In this document: in pieces, positions 8,757 through 18,759 of the stretch
How positions within the stretch are numbered: position 1 is the first letter of the stretch
Layout of the letters: every line of letters starts with the position of its first letter
NCBI RefSeq assembly: GCF_003952485.1
Contig: NZ_CP034447.1
Location: 6,400,501-6,464,500, forward strand
Origin: Mesorhizobium sp. M1E.F.Ca.ET.045.02.1.1
GTDB lineage: Bacteria; Pseudomonadota; Alphaproteobacteria; Rhizobiales; Rhizobiaceae
DNA: 64,000 bases
Direction of reading: 5' to 3'
The notes under the pieces: generated by a model
What the model saw: the letters and a program-made list of their open reading frames with translations, nothing else
What the model was told of the DNA's origin: nothing
Database searches by the model: none
Translations under genes and position numbers: made by a program

Positions 8757-9740
8757 ATGACCGTCCTGGTGACCGGAGCCGCCGGCTTCATTGGCAGCCA
8801 TGTCTGCCAACGCCTTCTGGCTCGCGGCGACGCGGTGATCGGCGTCGACAGCATGAACGCCTACTACGATCCCGCGCTGAAAGCGGCGCGGCTCGCCAGG
8901 CTTTCCCCATACAAGGGATTTTCGTTCCATCGGCTCGACATCGCCGAGCCCGGCGCCCTGGCTGGGAAGCTCGAGGGAACGCAGGTCAGCGGCATCGTCC
9001 ATGTCGGGGCGCAGGCGGGCGTGCGCTACTCGCTCGAAAATCCACGCGCCTATATCCACGCCAACATCGCAGGCCATCTGGAGGTGCTGGAGCTCTACCG
9101 CGCCTCGCCCAGCGTCAGGCACCTGGTCTATGCCTCCTCGAGCTCGGTCTATGGCGGCAACACCAAGGTGCCGTTCGCGGAAACCGACCGCGTCGACAAT
9201 CCGGTGTCGATATATGCCGCGACCAAGAAGGCCGACGAGCTGATCAGCTCGACCTACTCGCATCTCTTCGGCCTGCCGCAGACCGGTTTGCGCTTCTTCA
9301 CGGTCTACGGTCCATGGGGGCGCCCTGACATGGCCGCCTGGATCTTCACCGAGGCAATGCTGGCCGGCAAGCCGATCCGCGTCTTCAACCATGGCGAGAT
9401 GTGGCGCGATTTCACCTATGTCGACGACGTCGTCGAGGGCGTGATCGCGGTTCTCGACAAGCCGCCAGGGGCCGGCGTTGAGCGCCACAGGATCTACAAC
9501 ATCGGCAACAGCCAGCCGGTGCATCTCGGCCGCTTCATCGAGACGCTGGAAAACCTGCTTGGCGTCAAGGCGATCCGTGAGGACCTGCCCATGCAGCCTG
9601 GCGATGTCGAGAAGACCTATGCCGACACCAGCGCGCTGGAACGCGACTTCGGCTTCAAGCCGAAAGTGTCGATCGAGGAAGGACTGGCGAAGTTCGTCGA
9701 CTGGTATCGGCACGAATGGCGGCCGGAAGGCAAGAGGTAG
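8757..9740 (+). CDS. UDP-glucuronate 4-epimerase-type SDR
   Basis: This 327-residue extended SDR starts at ATG 8757 with AGGTGA upstream. Motifs are TGAAGFIGSHVCQRL (NAD site), SMNAYYDPALK (diagnostic of UDP-GlcA 4-epimerases), HVGAQAGVRYS, YASSSSVYGGN and the YAATKK catalytic YxxxK. FFTVYGPWGRPDMA fits the LpsL/Cap1J group. The product would be UDP-galacturonate for LPS or capsule. It is the last gene of the UPF0104-GT2-epimerase run and is convergent with the broken sulfatase gene (26-bp gap). The assignment rests on these motifs. Confidence 0.88.
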   Translation: MTVLVTGAAGFIGSHVCQRLLARGDAVIGVDSMNAYYDPALKAARLARLSPYKGFSFHRLDIAEPGALAGKLEGTQVSGIVHVGAQAGVRYSLENPRAYIHANIAGHLEVLELYRASPSVRHLVYASSSSVYGGNTKVPFAETDRVDNPVSIYAATKKADELISSTYSHLFGLPQTGLRFFTVYGPWGRPDMAAWIFTEAMLAGKPIRVFNHGEMWRDFTYVDDVVEGVIAVLDKPPGAGVERHRIYNIGNSQPVHLGRFIETLENLLGVKAIREDLPMQPGDVEKTYADTSALERDFGFKPKVSIEEGLAKFVDWYRHEWRPEGKR

Positions 9741-9766
9741 GGCATAAGCCGCCGCCGGCCCCTGCC

Positions 9767-12512
9767 CTACATGCATCCTTCGATGAATGGGCCGCTGACC
9801 CATAGCGAGCCATTGGTGTACATGGCGGTCCCGCTGTCGTCGGTGTAGCCATGGGATTGCTCATCGACATGCAGTTTGCCATTGGGCACCAACTGCCCGT
9901 TCACCTTGATGCTCTTGATGAAAAGGTTGCGATCGCCGGGCGAGCCGTCTCCGGCCCACTGGTCGTTGATATAGCGAATCTCGATTGACTTTGGATTGGG
10001 CGCGCCGCTGAGATCGATGCGGAACGGCCGCGCGTCCATTGCCGCATCGTTCAGTTCCGCCACGCGCTCCTCGCTTGTCGATGCCTTGCTCCCCTTGCCC
10101 TGGACGGCGATTTCAGCAAGTCGCTTGCCGTCAACGAGAACGTCGAAGTGAGGCGGACCCTGGTAATCGGTGCCGGCCGCGTCGATCTCCAGAGACATGG
10201 CGGTGCAGTGCCCGGCGTCCGTCTCGTTCTCGGCGACAAGGTTTGCCATTCGCCGCTTCTGCGACTGCACCCATCCGGCGATCGGCTGCAAAAGCGCCGT
10301 TCGGTCGCTTGAACCGTCGTTGAAGAGGTTCGCCCTCTCCCCGGGATCCGTCCTGAGGTCGTATTCTTCGACCTTGCCGGTGGTCGCGTTGAAAATCACC
10401 TTTCGATCGTCTTCGCGATAGCCGAGCAAGGACCCGGCCCAGGGGTTGAAGAAGAAGGTCTTGTTCGGCCGCTGCTCGCTGAACAGGCTGCGTCCCTGCC
10501 ATTGCTTCGGCAGTGGAAGTCCGAGTACGTCGAAGATCGTCGGGGCGACATCGATAATGCCGCCAACCGGATGCGCGACCTCGTCATGGAAAAGGCGCTT
10601 GTTGATCATGATCAGCGGGATGTGGACGTTCTCGTCGTAGATCGCGCTGGCATGGATATACTCGCCATGCTCCCCGAACGCCTCGCCATGATCGCCCAGG
10701 ATGACGACAAGTGTCGAATCGAGCTTCCCTGACTGCTTCAGCGATTCAAGGATTTCACCGAGCGCCGTGTCGCCGACCTTCAAGGCGTTGAGATAGGCGT
10801 TGAATTCTCATCATCGACATAGTGCATCGGCCCCTGTCTTTGGCGGAAGGCGTCATCTTCGAGAACATCGGGCTGTCGGAGAGGGGTGGGTCATCGCGGA
10901 ACATATGCGAGAAGGCTGCTCCGATCCTTGTTCCAGTCGATGATGGCGTGCAGATCGTTTGTCCATGACCACTGCTCGGTGCTGAGCTGAAGTCGGGGTG
11001 GCGCATTTTTGCCCTCGGTAGTCCTGGATAATCCAGTCCCTGTGAGCAAAAACTCGATCCACTTCAAGGATTTCACCGAGCGCCGTGTCGCCGACCTTCA
11101 AGGCGTAATGCGTGAATCCATCTCGACATTGCATCGGGCTGTCGGAGTGTGGGAGTGGGTCATCGCCGTGAACATGCCGAAGAAGGCTGCTCCGAATCCT
11201 TGTTCATCCAGTCGATGATCGATTGCGCCGTGCAGAGATCGCTGTTGTAGTCCATGTTCTTCCACTGCTCGGTGCTGAGCTTGAAGGTCGGGGTGGCGCA
11301 TTTTTGCCCTCGGTAGTCCTGGATCACATCCAGTCCCTTGTTGAGCAAAAACTCATCCACTCGCTGGAAGCGGGAATCCGCACTCCAGAAAAACCCGGTT
11401 CGAAAATCGTGCTTGGACAGCGTGTTGGAAATCGAATCCAACGGCAGATACGGGTACCTGCTGGTCATCCCGTAGAACGAGATGTCGTTATACATCGAGG
11501 TCAGCAGGGAGAATATCGAGTAGTGGGTGGAAGGCGCGTGCGCATAGATGTTGTCGAAGCGGATGGAATCCGCGGCATAGCTCTTGATGTTCGGCGTAAT
11601 CGGATACTTGCCGCCAAAGGTCTCGATGTACTTTGATGGTACCGACTCCATCATGAAGATCAGCACGTTCTTGATCGGATTTGGTGTCGGCGCCTGGAAG
11701 CTTGATGTTTCCGGCGGACGCTCGCCGACGCTGGCGACATCGGGATCATCGGCGCCGGCGCCGATCGCCAGCATGACCGGCGTTGAACTGAACCAGGCCG
11801 ACTGTACGAAATAAACGAGCGGATTGTCGACCTTCGGCGCCGGCAGCGCTTCCGCGCGCACGTGATAACCGGTAGCGGCCAGCGCCGCGCCGACACACAG
11901 GACCAGCGCTATCAGAAACGCCCGGTGACCCGCGGAACTCAGCCGGTGGCCCCACCTGCCTGCGGCGGAGCCGAGGACCAGCACCAAGACGATTGACCCG
12001 CCAAGGGTCGCGGCGCCTCGCATATTGAGCGCGTCGCCCATGGCATTCTTGGCGTCGGCATTCTGCAGGAAGTCGCCATAGACCAGCCACTGGAACGTGA
12101 ATGGCTCACCCAGCATCTTGACGAGATTGATGTTGGCAAACCCCCAAGCCAGCGACACCACGACGACGAGATAGAAGAGGAAGACGATTGCCGCGAAGGC
12201 AAGCCTGCTTGCCTTTGCGGCAAAGAGCAGGATCAGCGTTGCCGCCGTCAGTGACGCAACGAGGATCAGATCGTAGTAGCTTGCCGCCAATCCCATGGGG
12301 ATGGACGCCAGAACGCCCTGAAGTGTCGTTTGCGGATCGAGGATGACGCCCCGGTAGACGCCCAGCAGCAGCCATGACAACAGGCTGGTGCAAATGATGC
12401 GCAAGGACATGCGCCTGAAGCGCAGGTTCCGCGTCAAGGCCGTTTTCGTCTTCGATTGCGCCTGGCCGCTTTCGGATCGGCTCGCCGATCCCACATTGCC
12501 GCCGATACTCAT
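9767..12512 (-). pseudogene. Membrane sulfatase/LTA-synthase-type gene, broken in the middle
   Basis: The N-terminal part (ATG 12512 down to about 11160) has roughly five transmembrane segments and the start of an alkaline-phosphatase-fold domain (FMMESVPSKYIETFGGKYP, HAPSTHYSIFSLLTSMYND). The C-terminal part (10783 to 9767) supplies VVILGDHGEAFGEHGEYIH, a metal-binding motif, and then a beta-rich tail with FDVLVDGKRLAEI, like calcium-dependent carbohydrate-binding modules. Between them lies a tandem duplicated segment with many small indels, so no continuous frame exists. Family members transfer phospholipid head groups or cleave sulfate/phosphate esters in the periplasm. It may be a true pseudogene or a sequencing/assembly error in an intact gene. 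Confidence 0.8.
10747..11363. repeat. Imperfect tandem duplication inside the broken sulfatase gene
   Basis: Copy A (10747-11064, 318 bp) and copy B (11065 to about 11363, 299 bp) start with the same CAAGGATTTCACCGAGCG and share landmarks in the same order: CGGGCTGTCGGAG, GAAGGCTGCTCCGA, CACTGCTCGGTGCTGAGCT, GTGGCGCATTTTTGCCCT and GAGCAAAAACTC. They differ mainly by single-base insertions/deletions and short missing segments, not substitutions. Copy A retains sequence coding for a QGPMHYVDDEN-like stretch that copy B lacks. Confidence 0.85.
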
Positions 12513-12807
12513 GCAATTGCCCGCCGCCAGTTTGCGCTCCGGCCACAACCACTGCCGGCAGCTTTCAAACCCACGCTTGCAGAATCAGCCCGGGCCAAAA
12601 AAGAGTCAACAAAATCAAGTATGCATTAACCATGTCTCTTCAGAACTGGTTAACCGAACATATTGAAAGACAATTGGTTTCGCTGATTGACGGCGGATAA
12701 GGGCGCGCCGGCCGGAATTGGCAAGCCGGCGAATTTCGACGACGACAAGATTGAGCTAGACGGCCTTGGCACTCCGGTTCTCGCCAAACCGGCTTCCCTT
12801 CCGGACA

Positions 12808-13548
12808 TCAGCCGAACGCATACAGATCGTCCGTCGAGGCGGCTCTGAAATAGGTTACGAATTCCCAGTAATTCTCGATACGGTCGACGAAAGGCCGCTG
12901 CGGCGGCTTCAGGATCTCGGTCTCGAAATGATCCAGGCGCTGGGAACCGCCGAGATAGGCGATGATCGCATTGCCAACCAGCGGATCGCCGATGTCGCTG
13001 TAATGGATCGGAAAAAATGGCTGCCGGGTTTCGAACAGCACGGATCTGATCTTCGCGCGAAACAGGTTCAGTTCGCGCAGATAGGCGTTGAACCGGTCTA
13101 TGTCGAAGTACACCTTTTTCCTCGGACTATCGGACGCGACGGGATCGGAGGCGTGCACCGTCCAGACCCCAGAAGCCTCCGCCTCGAGCAGCGAGACGAA
13201 GGACGCGATCGGATTTCTTACAAGCCAGAGCTTCTTGACGCCCTCATCTTCGAGCACGGGGAGTATGGCCGGCCGGGTCTGATCGGGAAATATGTGAAAA
13301 CCGACAAAGCGCGCCGACGGATCGTCGAAAATCCGCGCGATGAAGCGCTCCGGCTCGGCATCCCGCAGATCGACGCGTTCGCGCGGCAGGTTCATTTTCT
13401 CATGGTAGTCATAGCGCAAGCCGACAAAGCCCGGATTGAAGACTTCGCCGTGCAAGACCATGCCGTCATACTGGTTGAGATGGCGATTGAGCGCTTGGGA
13501 CCCGGTTCTTGGCGAAGCGATCAGCACGAACTTTTGGCAAGACTGCAT
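12808..13548 (-). CDS. Sulfotransferase-family protein
   Basis: This protein of about 246 residues has an N-terminal PAPS-binding loop (VLIASPRTGSQAL, near residues 8-20) and a second PAPS motif (KLWLVRNPIASFVSLLEAE), both typical of bacterial Stf0/LPS-type sulfotransferases. It would transfer sulfate from PAPS to a carbohydrate or lipid. ATG 13546-13548 is the likely start; a TTG at 13561-13563 is in frame. It stands alone between the broken sulfatase and a ClpP-like gene, in a region full of glycosyltransferases, so sulfation of a surface glycan is reasonable. The acceptor is unknown. Confidence 0.8.
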   Translation of the reverse strand: MQSCQKFVLIASPRTGSQALNRHLNQYDGMVLHGEVFNPGFVGLRYDYHEKMNLPRERVDLRDAEPERFIARIFDDPSARFVGFHIFPDQTRPAILPVLEDEGVKKLWLVRNPIASFVSLLEAEASGVWTVHASDPVASDSPRKKVYFDIDRFNAYLRELNLFRAKIRSVLFETRQPFFPIHYSDIGDPLVGNAIIAYLGGSQRLDHFETEILKPPQRPFVDRIENYWEFVTYFRAASTDDLYAFG

Positions 13549-13680
13549 TCGGACCACGCCCAATCAACAGATGTCTGAAAATACACCAATGGCCGTTCAA
13601 TTGAGAGCCGTCGCATGAATCGGCAACGGCGGGCGCATGACGCACCCGCCGTCGGATTTATTCCAGCACCGGCTCGAGGA

Positions 13681-14196
13681 TCAGCCGCCACGCAGGCGCG
13701 TCGGGCTCAGGCTTGCGATGGTCGTACGCTGCGCGGACGGACAGGTCGGGAGGAAGCGGCTCGCATCCGCGTAAGTCATGGTCGCGATGGAATTCTTCAG
13801 CCCACCACGCTTGGCGATCCATCCGCGAACCCAGCCAGGATAGTTCTTCATCATGAAGTTCGCGGCAACCTGATTGCCCCGCGCACCGGCACCATAGGGC
13901 AGATGGAAGCCGAACGATGCGTTGCGCGTGACGCATATCTTGCTCTTGGGCATGGACAGATAGAGCGTGCAGGCCGAGTCGCACGCACCATCGAATCGCA
14001 CAAAGCCGCCGCTGCGCCGCAGCTTCAAGGCACGGATGGCATAGTCGATCACATAGCCACCGCGATCGCCGCTGATCGTCTTGACGTTGGCGGTGCCGAG
14101 ACTGATGCGCGGACGCAGCAATTCCCCTGCAGAGCTCGTTGAGACCATCGCGCCCATCAGACCGAGCGCAGCGAGAAACTTCACCGTCGTTTTCAT
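13681..14196 (-). CDS. Secreted ClpP-like (COG3904-type) predicted periplasmic protein
   Basis: This 171-residue protein has a clear signal peptide (MKTTVKFLAALGLMGAMVS, cleavage near SSAG). The core carries FDGACDSACTLYLSMPKSK followed by ICVTRNASFGFHLPYG. This Cx3Cx(n)C/FGFH pattern is seen in predicted periplasmic ClpP/crotonase-like proteins, where the Ser in the SAC motif and a later His would be catalytic. Proteolytic activity is inferred and untested. It is divergent from the first large glycosyltransferase, with 231 bp between them. The C-terminus (LRGG) is short compared with longer homologues. Confidence 0.6.
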   Translation of the reverse strand: MKTTVKFLAALGLMGAMVSTSSAGELLRPRISLGTANVKTISGDRGGYVIDYAIRALKLRRSGGFVRFDGACDSACTLYLSMPKSKICVTRNASFGFHLPYGAGARGNQVAANFMMKNYPGWVRGWIAKRGGLKNSIATMTYADASRFLPTCPSAQRTTIASLSPTRLRGG

Positions 14197-14427
14197 TTGC
14201 GCCTCCTGCTATGCCGTGAACGATTAGCCGGGACGCGTAAAGATTGGTTATGCCGTGTCGCTAAACTTGTAACAGTCGATTGATTGTACAGCCTTTTTAG
14301 GGACCGCTTGATGGTCTTGGTTTACCAACGGCGCAGAAGGATGATCACCGAAAAGTAAACCAGGGATGGTCAAAAGGCACAGAAGCGGAAGAACGCTGCT
14401 TATGAATTTGGGGCAGAGGAACCGGCA

Positions 14428-17130
14428 ATGGCCATTGGGAGCAAGCTGAGGAAGCCGTCGAAGCCGCAAGGCGGTCGTCGCCGCATCTTGGTGGTGACGC
14501 AAGCGATCCGGCTCGACGTCGACATCGACGACGCCACGGCGCCCGGCGAACTTGCCAGGCTGTTCGCCGAGGACGGAGACGACGTCATCCTGCTGTGGGT
14601 TGTCGGCCGGGATGTGCCGTCTGCCGACGAGGTGGCAGCGTACCGCTCGGAATTCGAGGCCGCCTCGGTCAAACTGGAGGTTCTCGACAGGTCCGATCAA
14701 CTGCTCCCTTCGCTGGCGACGCCCGAGAGCCGCTCCGCGGCGTTGCTGCATTACCTCGAACGGTCCAATCACGATCTGGTCTACGCGCCCCTCGAGGGCG
14801 GATTGGCTTATTACACGCTGCTGGCGGCCGAAACCGGGGCCTTCGCGCCTCCGCCGATCATTGTCTTCGCCAACGCTCCGGAGGAATGGGCGCGCGAAGC
14901 CGACAAGGCCTTCATGGGAAGCACCGAGGCGATCGCCATCGCCTATATGGAAAAATACTGCGCGGAGATGGCAGGCCGGACGATCTGTGCCTCCGCCACG
15001 CTGCGCAAGTGGATGCTGTCGAAAGGCTGGAAGGTCCGCAAGGCGGCGGTGATGCCGATGTTGCCGCTGTCCGCCGGCATCGGCCGGGCCGGTGCGCGGC
15101 CGGCGCCCAAAAGCGGACCTGTGCGAGAGCTCGCCGTCTTCTCCACGGCGCGGTTTCGTGATGGCCTGACGCTGCTTTGCGATGCGCTGGACTTGCTCGC
15201 GCCGTCGGCGCCCCCAGGCCTGACCCTTACGGCGTTTGCTCCCTTCGGCAAGATCATGGGCGAGCACAGCGGCGGACTGCTTCTGCGCCGGGCCGAGAAA
15301 TGGCCGTTCAAGCTCAAGATTTTGCCCGCCGCGGATCTGGATGCGAAGCTCGACTACGTCCAGCGCAACGGTGCGTTGGCGGTCATCCCTTCGCTTGCCG
15401 CATCGACAGGCGCCGCCGTCGCCACCTGTATCGCGGCGGGATTGCCGTTCGTTGCCACCAACGCCGGCGCCAATGCCGAGGCGTGGAACGCAGAGGCGGA
15501 GCAGCCTCGATTGGTCGAGCCTGACGCCGGCCAGTTGGCCCGCTCGATCCTGGCCGCGCTCGGCAGCCCGCCCCGCCCGCGGCGGATAGACGTTTCTGGT
15601 CATTGTCGGCAGGCCTGGCTCGCCACACGCAATCCGCCGGCATCGGCCGTACGCCGGCGCGTTGGCAAGCGCGCCGGTCCGGCGCCGCTGGTTTCGATCG
15701 TCATGGCCCATCGCAACCGGCCGCTCTATCTGAAACAGGCGATCGCGGCGATCGAAGCGCAAACCTACGACCGGCTGGAACTAGTGCTGGTCGATGACGG
15801 AAGCGACCAGGATGAAGCTAGGCGGTTGCTGGATGCGCTGGAGCCGGCCTTCCGTCAGCGCCGATGGAAGATCTTGCGCCGGCCGCACAAACACCTTGGC
15901 GCCGCGCGAAACGCCGGTGTCCGCGCCGCGCGTGGCGAGTTGATCCTGTTCGCGGATGATGACAACGCGCTTTTTCCAGAGGCCGTCGACCAGTTCGTCC
16001 GCGCCATGACGGCATCTGGAGCGGATATCTGCACCGCCTTCCAACTGATCTTCTACGAGGATTTCGTTCCCGCGGACCGGGCGGACGGGCTGATCCAATA
16101 CTTGCCGCTCGGCGGCCCCGACGCTCTCGGCCTGATCCACAATGTCTATGGCGATGCCAATGCAATGGTGCGCCGAGAGGTTTTCTCACAGATCGGGTTT
16201 CTGATCGAAGAGCCTGGCTATGCCATGCACGACTGGGAATTCTTCGCGCGAGCTTCCCTTGCCGGGCTGAGGATCCGGCCGATTCCGAAGCCGCTTTACT
16301 GGTATCGCTCGAAGCCGGACGGAATGTTCCGGACCTCGAACTGGTACGACAATCGCCGTCCCATCATCGAGGCGTTCAGGTCGGGCCGATTCGACGACGC
16401 CGGGCTGCTGTATCAGCTTGCCATCGCCCAGAACACGGCACGATCCGAAATCGAAAGCGCGCGCGAAAACCTGAGATATACCCCCGCCTATCGAAAGTAT
16501 CTCGAACTCTGCGATCTCGAACCGAACAGCGATGCGGCCATCGGAAGCCTCGCCGCCATCGCCCTGGCGACCGGGCGTCCCGATACCGCGGCGACCTTGC
16601 TTGAGGGGGACGCAGCCAGGACCAGTGAGGACACTCCAGACGAGGCCGATGGAGCCGACGGCTCACGCAGCCTCGCCTTTCAAGCGCTGAGGAGCGCTAG
16701 GCTTCTCACGCCGCGCGTCTGCGATCTTCCATTGCTCCTGGTGGCGCGGGACGATGGCGGGATATTCCTGCGACCGCATCTGGACGGGCCAGTCGCGGCG
16801 TCGCTCGATCAACAATTTCCACCCTTCTTCCGCAGGCTGGAGGCAGCAGTGGAAGTCGCGCATTCCAACGCGCCGGCAATCGACTTCGGCCTTGCCCTCG
16901 CCCGCCCCGACTGGATCATCGACTGGCAGCAGGACATCGCTCGGCAAACCATCGCTTTTTCCGGATGGACGGCCGTTCGGGACAAGTTCGCGCGCCACCG
17001 CCTGGTGGCGTCGCTTCGCGTGCGGCACAAAACGCCGCTCTCGATCATTCTGGCGGTTCGTTTCGCGGAAACTCCCAACGGTTTTCCAACCAATGCCTTC
17101 TTTCGAAAGCTGACGCTTTTCAGCGATTGA
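14428..17130 (+). CDS. Large multidomain glycosyltransferase (GT-B-like plus GT2), paralogue A
   Basis: This 900-residue protein starts at ATG 14428 behind AGAGGAA. Residues about 20-400 look like a GT-B fold (EHSGGLLLRRAEKWPFKLK, then a DXD-free acceptor region). Residues about 419-650 are a GT2 domain (PLVSIVMAHRNRPLYLKQAI, VDDGSDQDE, FADDDNALFP, MHDWEFFARASL). A helical TPR-like stretch (about 690-720) and a C-terminal domain from about 767 (LLLVARDDGGIFLRP ... FSGWTAV) follow. No signal peptide or transmembrane helices are seen, so it is probably cytoplasmic. It is clearly paralogous to the gene at 18760-22062 and probably builds a surface polysaccharide. Donor and acceptor are unknown. 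Confidence 0.82.
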   Translation: MAIGSKLRKPSKPQGGRRRILVVTQAIRLDVDIDDATAPGELARLFAEDGDDVILLWVVGRDVPSADEVAAYRSEFEAASVKLEVLDRSDQLLPSLATPESRSAALLHYLERSNHDLVYAPLEGGLAYYTLLAAETGAFAPPPIIVFANAPEEWAREADKAFMGSTEAIAIAYMEKYCAEMAGRTICASATLRKWMLSKGWKVRKAAVMPMLPLSAGIGRAGARPAPKSGPVRELAVFSTARFRDGLTLLCDALDLLAPSAPPGLTLTAFAPFGKIMGEHSGGLLLRRAEKWPFKLKILPAADLDAKLDYVQRNGALAVIPSLAASTGAAVATCIAAGLPFVATNAGANAEAWNAEAEQPRLVEPDAGQLARSILAALGSPPRPRRIDVSGHCRQAWLATRNPPASAVRRRVGKRAGPAPLVSIVMAHRNRPLYLKQAIAAIEAQTYDRLELVLVDDGSDQDEARRLLDALEPAFRQRRWKILRRPHKHLGAARNAGVRAARGELILFADDDNALFPEAVDQFVRAMTASGADICTAFQLIFYEDFVPADRADGLIQYLPLGGPDALGLIHNVYGDANAMVRREVFSQIGFLIEEPGYAMHDWEFFARASLAGLRIRPIPKPLYWYRSKPDGMFRTSNWYDNRRPIIEAFRSGRFDDAGLLYQLAIAQNTARSEIESARENLRYTPAYRKYLELCDLEPNSDAAIGSLAAIALATGRPDTAATLLEGDAARTSEDTPDEADGADGSRSLAFQALRSARLLTPRVCDLPLLLVARDDGGIFLRPHLDGPVAASLDQQFPPFFRRLEAAVEVAHSNAPAIDFGLALARPDWIIDWQQDIARQTIAFSGWTAVRDKFARHRLVASLRVRHKTPLSIILAVRFAETPNGFPTNAFFRKLTLFSD

Positions 17131-17278
17131 GCGCTGCCCGAGACCCATGCTGCCGCGGTTAAGGTTAACCCGGCTTGGCGCTCCACACTCACCCCGATAA
17201 CCTCCCGTTATGGTTGACAAATTATTAACCGGTTATATTATTAAGGTTTATGGGGCATGTGGTGGAAAGGGGTTTGTC

Positions 17279-17569
17279 ATGCGTAAGATCCAGTCGCTGC
17301 TGTTGGGCGGACTTAGCATTCTGGGCGTGAGCGTCGCTTTTTCCAACGCGGCGCAGGCACAAATCGAAGTTGCTCCGGTCAAGGAAGCCGAGCTCGCTTG
17401 CGAGCAGGCCCTCAAGATCGGCACGATCGAGGCGCTCGAGGACTATTTGCACCGTTATCCGAACGCGCCGACGGCTTGCAAGGCGCTGGCCCTCAACAGC
17501 CTGGCGCAGTTTTCGGCAGATGGCGGCAGCAACGGCAACGGCGACGGTGGACACCGCTACGGCGGTTAA
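17279..17569 (+). CDS. Small exported protein of unknown function
   Basis: This 96-residue protein starts at ATG 17279 behind GGAAAGGGG. Its signal peptide is MRKIQSLLLGGLSILGVSVAF with cleavage near AQA-QI. The mature part has ELACEQALKIGTIEALEDYL and HRYPNAPTACKALAL, a short helical repeat motif seen in exported rhizobial proteins, then a Gly/Asn-rich tail ending HRYGG. The upstream 60 bp are AT-rich and contain the palindrome TAACCGGTTA (17225-17234), a possible control site. It lies between two glycosyltransferase genes. No function can be assigned. Confidence 0.7.
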   Translation: MRKIQSLLLGGLSILGVSVAFSNAAQAQIEVAPVKEAELACEQALKIGTIEALEDYLHRYPNAPTACKALALNSLAQFSADGGSNGNGDGGHRYGG

Positions 17570-17606
17570 ACACCAGCGGCCTCTTCCGACTCATCAGATC
17601 GCCAGC

Positions 17607-18620
17607 TCAGGTGGCCGCGGTTTCCTCTGACCGCGGCTTGGTCGTTTTCGCGACGTATTCGGCGTAGCGGTCCGAGGATTTCATCCAGCCAAGTTCCACG
17701 AGCTGCGCGCTGTCGCCGCGATAGTGGACAGACCGGCTGTTTCGAAGCGACAATTTCGGATCGCGTTCCAGTGCTTCCATGTAGGCAGCGCGCTCCTCAA
17801 GCGTCTTTTCCTTGAGTTGCGCATTCTCGCCCAGGGAAGATGCCGATTTCTGCTGAAAGCCCCAGATGAATTTGAAATGCAGCAGCGCGATGCGAAGTTC
17901 GCTGAAACGAACCTCGCTGATCGTATGTTGCGCCGCATGGTAGTGCGTGCTCCTGCCCCATCGCACGATCGGCACCTTGGTCAGGCACGGAGGGAAAGTC
18001 TGCTTGAACCGGCCGTGCCAGAAGGCACGTTCCCTCACGCCGCCGAACATCTGCTCGGGCGGATAAAGACCGTCGCGCGCGCGCAGCCACCCAGGCTCCG
18101 GATCGAAATAAGGCGACGCCTCGACAAGAGGGCTTTTGCCGTCATAGCTGCATTCCGCCAGCGGCCCGTCGGCATACATGTCGATCATCGAGCCGATCAC
18201 AGCCTCGGCGCCGGTCGAGTCCAGATAGCCGCAAAGCCGGCGCAGGTTCACACGCTCGAAATCGGGATAGACGAGCAGTTCGTCGGCATCGACCGATAGG
18301 CACCAGTGGCCGGAGCCGAACACGCGCATCAGCGTGTTGATCCATCGCGGCGGAGTGATGTTCTCCGCGAAATGCGACCCTTCGGTGTGAAAGCAATGGC
18401 TGTCCGGCTGCGCCAGTATCAGCTCACGCGTTCCATCCGTTGAGCCGTTGTCCAGGAAGAAGAAGCGGTCGACGCCGAGGCTGCGATAGTGATCGAGAAG
18501 ATGCGGCAGCAACGTCGCTTCGTTGCGCAGTCCCACAAAGCACAGGATCTCGCCTTTGCTCACATCGATAGGCCGATCGTCCAGCCTTTCGAGGTGTTTT
18601 GGAGACCGATGGATGGGCAT
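17607..18620 (-). CDS. Glycosyltransferase family 2-type protein (Glyco_tranf_2_4 group)
   Basis: This 337-residue protein has a GT-A-like N-terminal half: ILCFVGLRNEATLLPHLLDH, FFLDNGSTDGTRELI and the DXD-containing SVDADELLVYP (about residues 118-128). A His/Trp-rich region (HYHAAQHTISEVRF, LLHFKFIWGF) follows, typical of the Glyco_tranf_2_4/DUF616-like group. It has no transmembrane segment. It is divergent from paralogue B (139 bp apart) and convergent with the small exported gene. The likely role is adding a sugar to a surface glycan; the substrate is unknown. Confidence 0.82.
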   Translation of the reverse strand: MPIHRSPKHLERLDDRPIDVSKGEILCFVGLRNEATLLPHLLDHYRSLGVDRFFFLDNGSTDGTRELILAQPDSHCFHTEGSHFAENITPPRWINTLMRVFGSGHWCLSVDADELLVYPDFERVNLRRLCGYLDSTGAEAVIGSMIDMYADGPLAECSYDGKSPLVEASPYFDPEPGWLRARDGLYPPEQMFGGVRERAFWHGRFKQTFPPCLTKVPIVRWGRSTHYHAAQHTISEVRFSELRIALLHFKFIWGFQQKSASSLGENAQLKEKTLEERAAYMEALERDPKLSLRNSRSVHYRGDSAQLVELGWMKSSDRYAEYVAKTTKPRSEETAAT

Positions 18621-18759
18621 CCGAGCGTTGATCCGGGTTACGCGAATGCGGGTGCGATATGGGTAAGCCGATTATCCCCGCGAGACAATTATCAAAGTGT
18701 TATCCTACTCTTTGCAAGACTGTCTCGACCCGCTGCGGCTGATGATCGAGGGGGACTGA

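Noticed and set aside
10747..11363. Mobile element insertion as the cause of the sulfatase disruption
   Set aside because: The inserted material is a copy of the gene itself; no terminal inverted repeats, target duplication or transposase.
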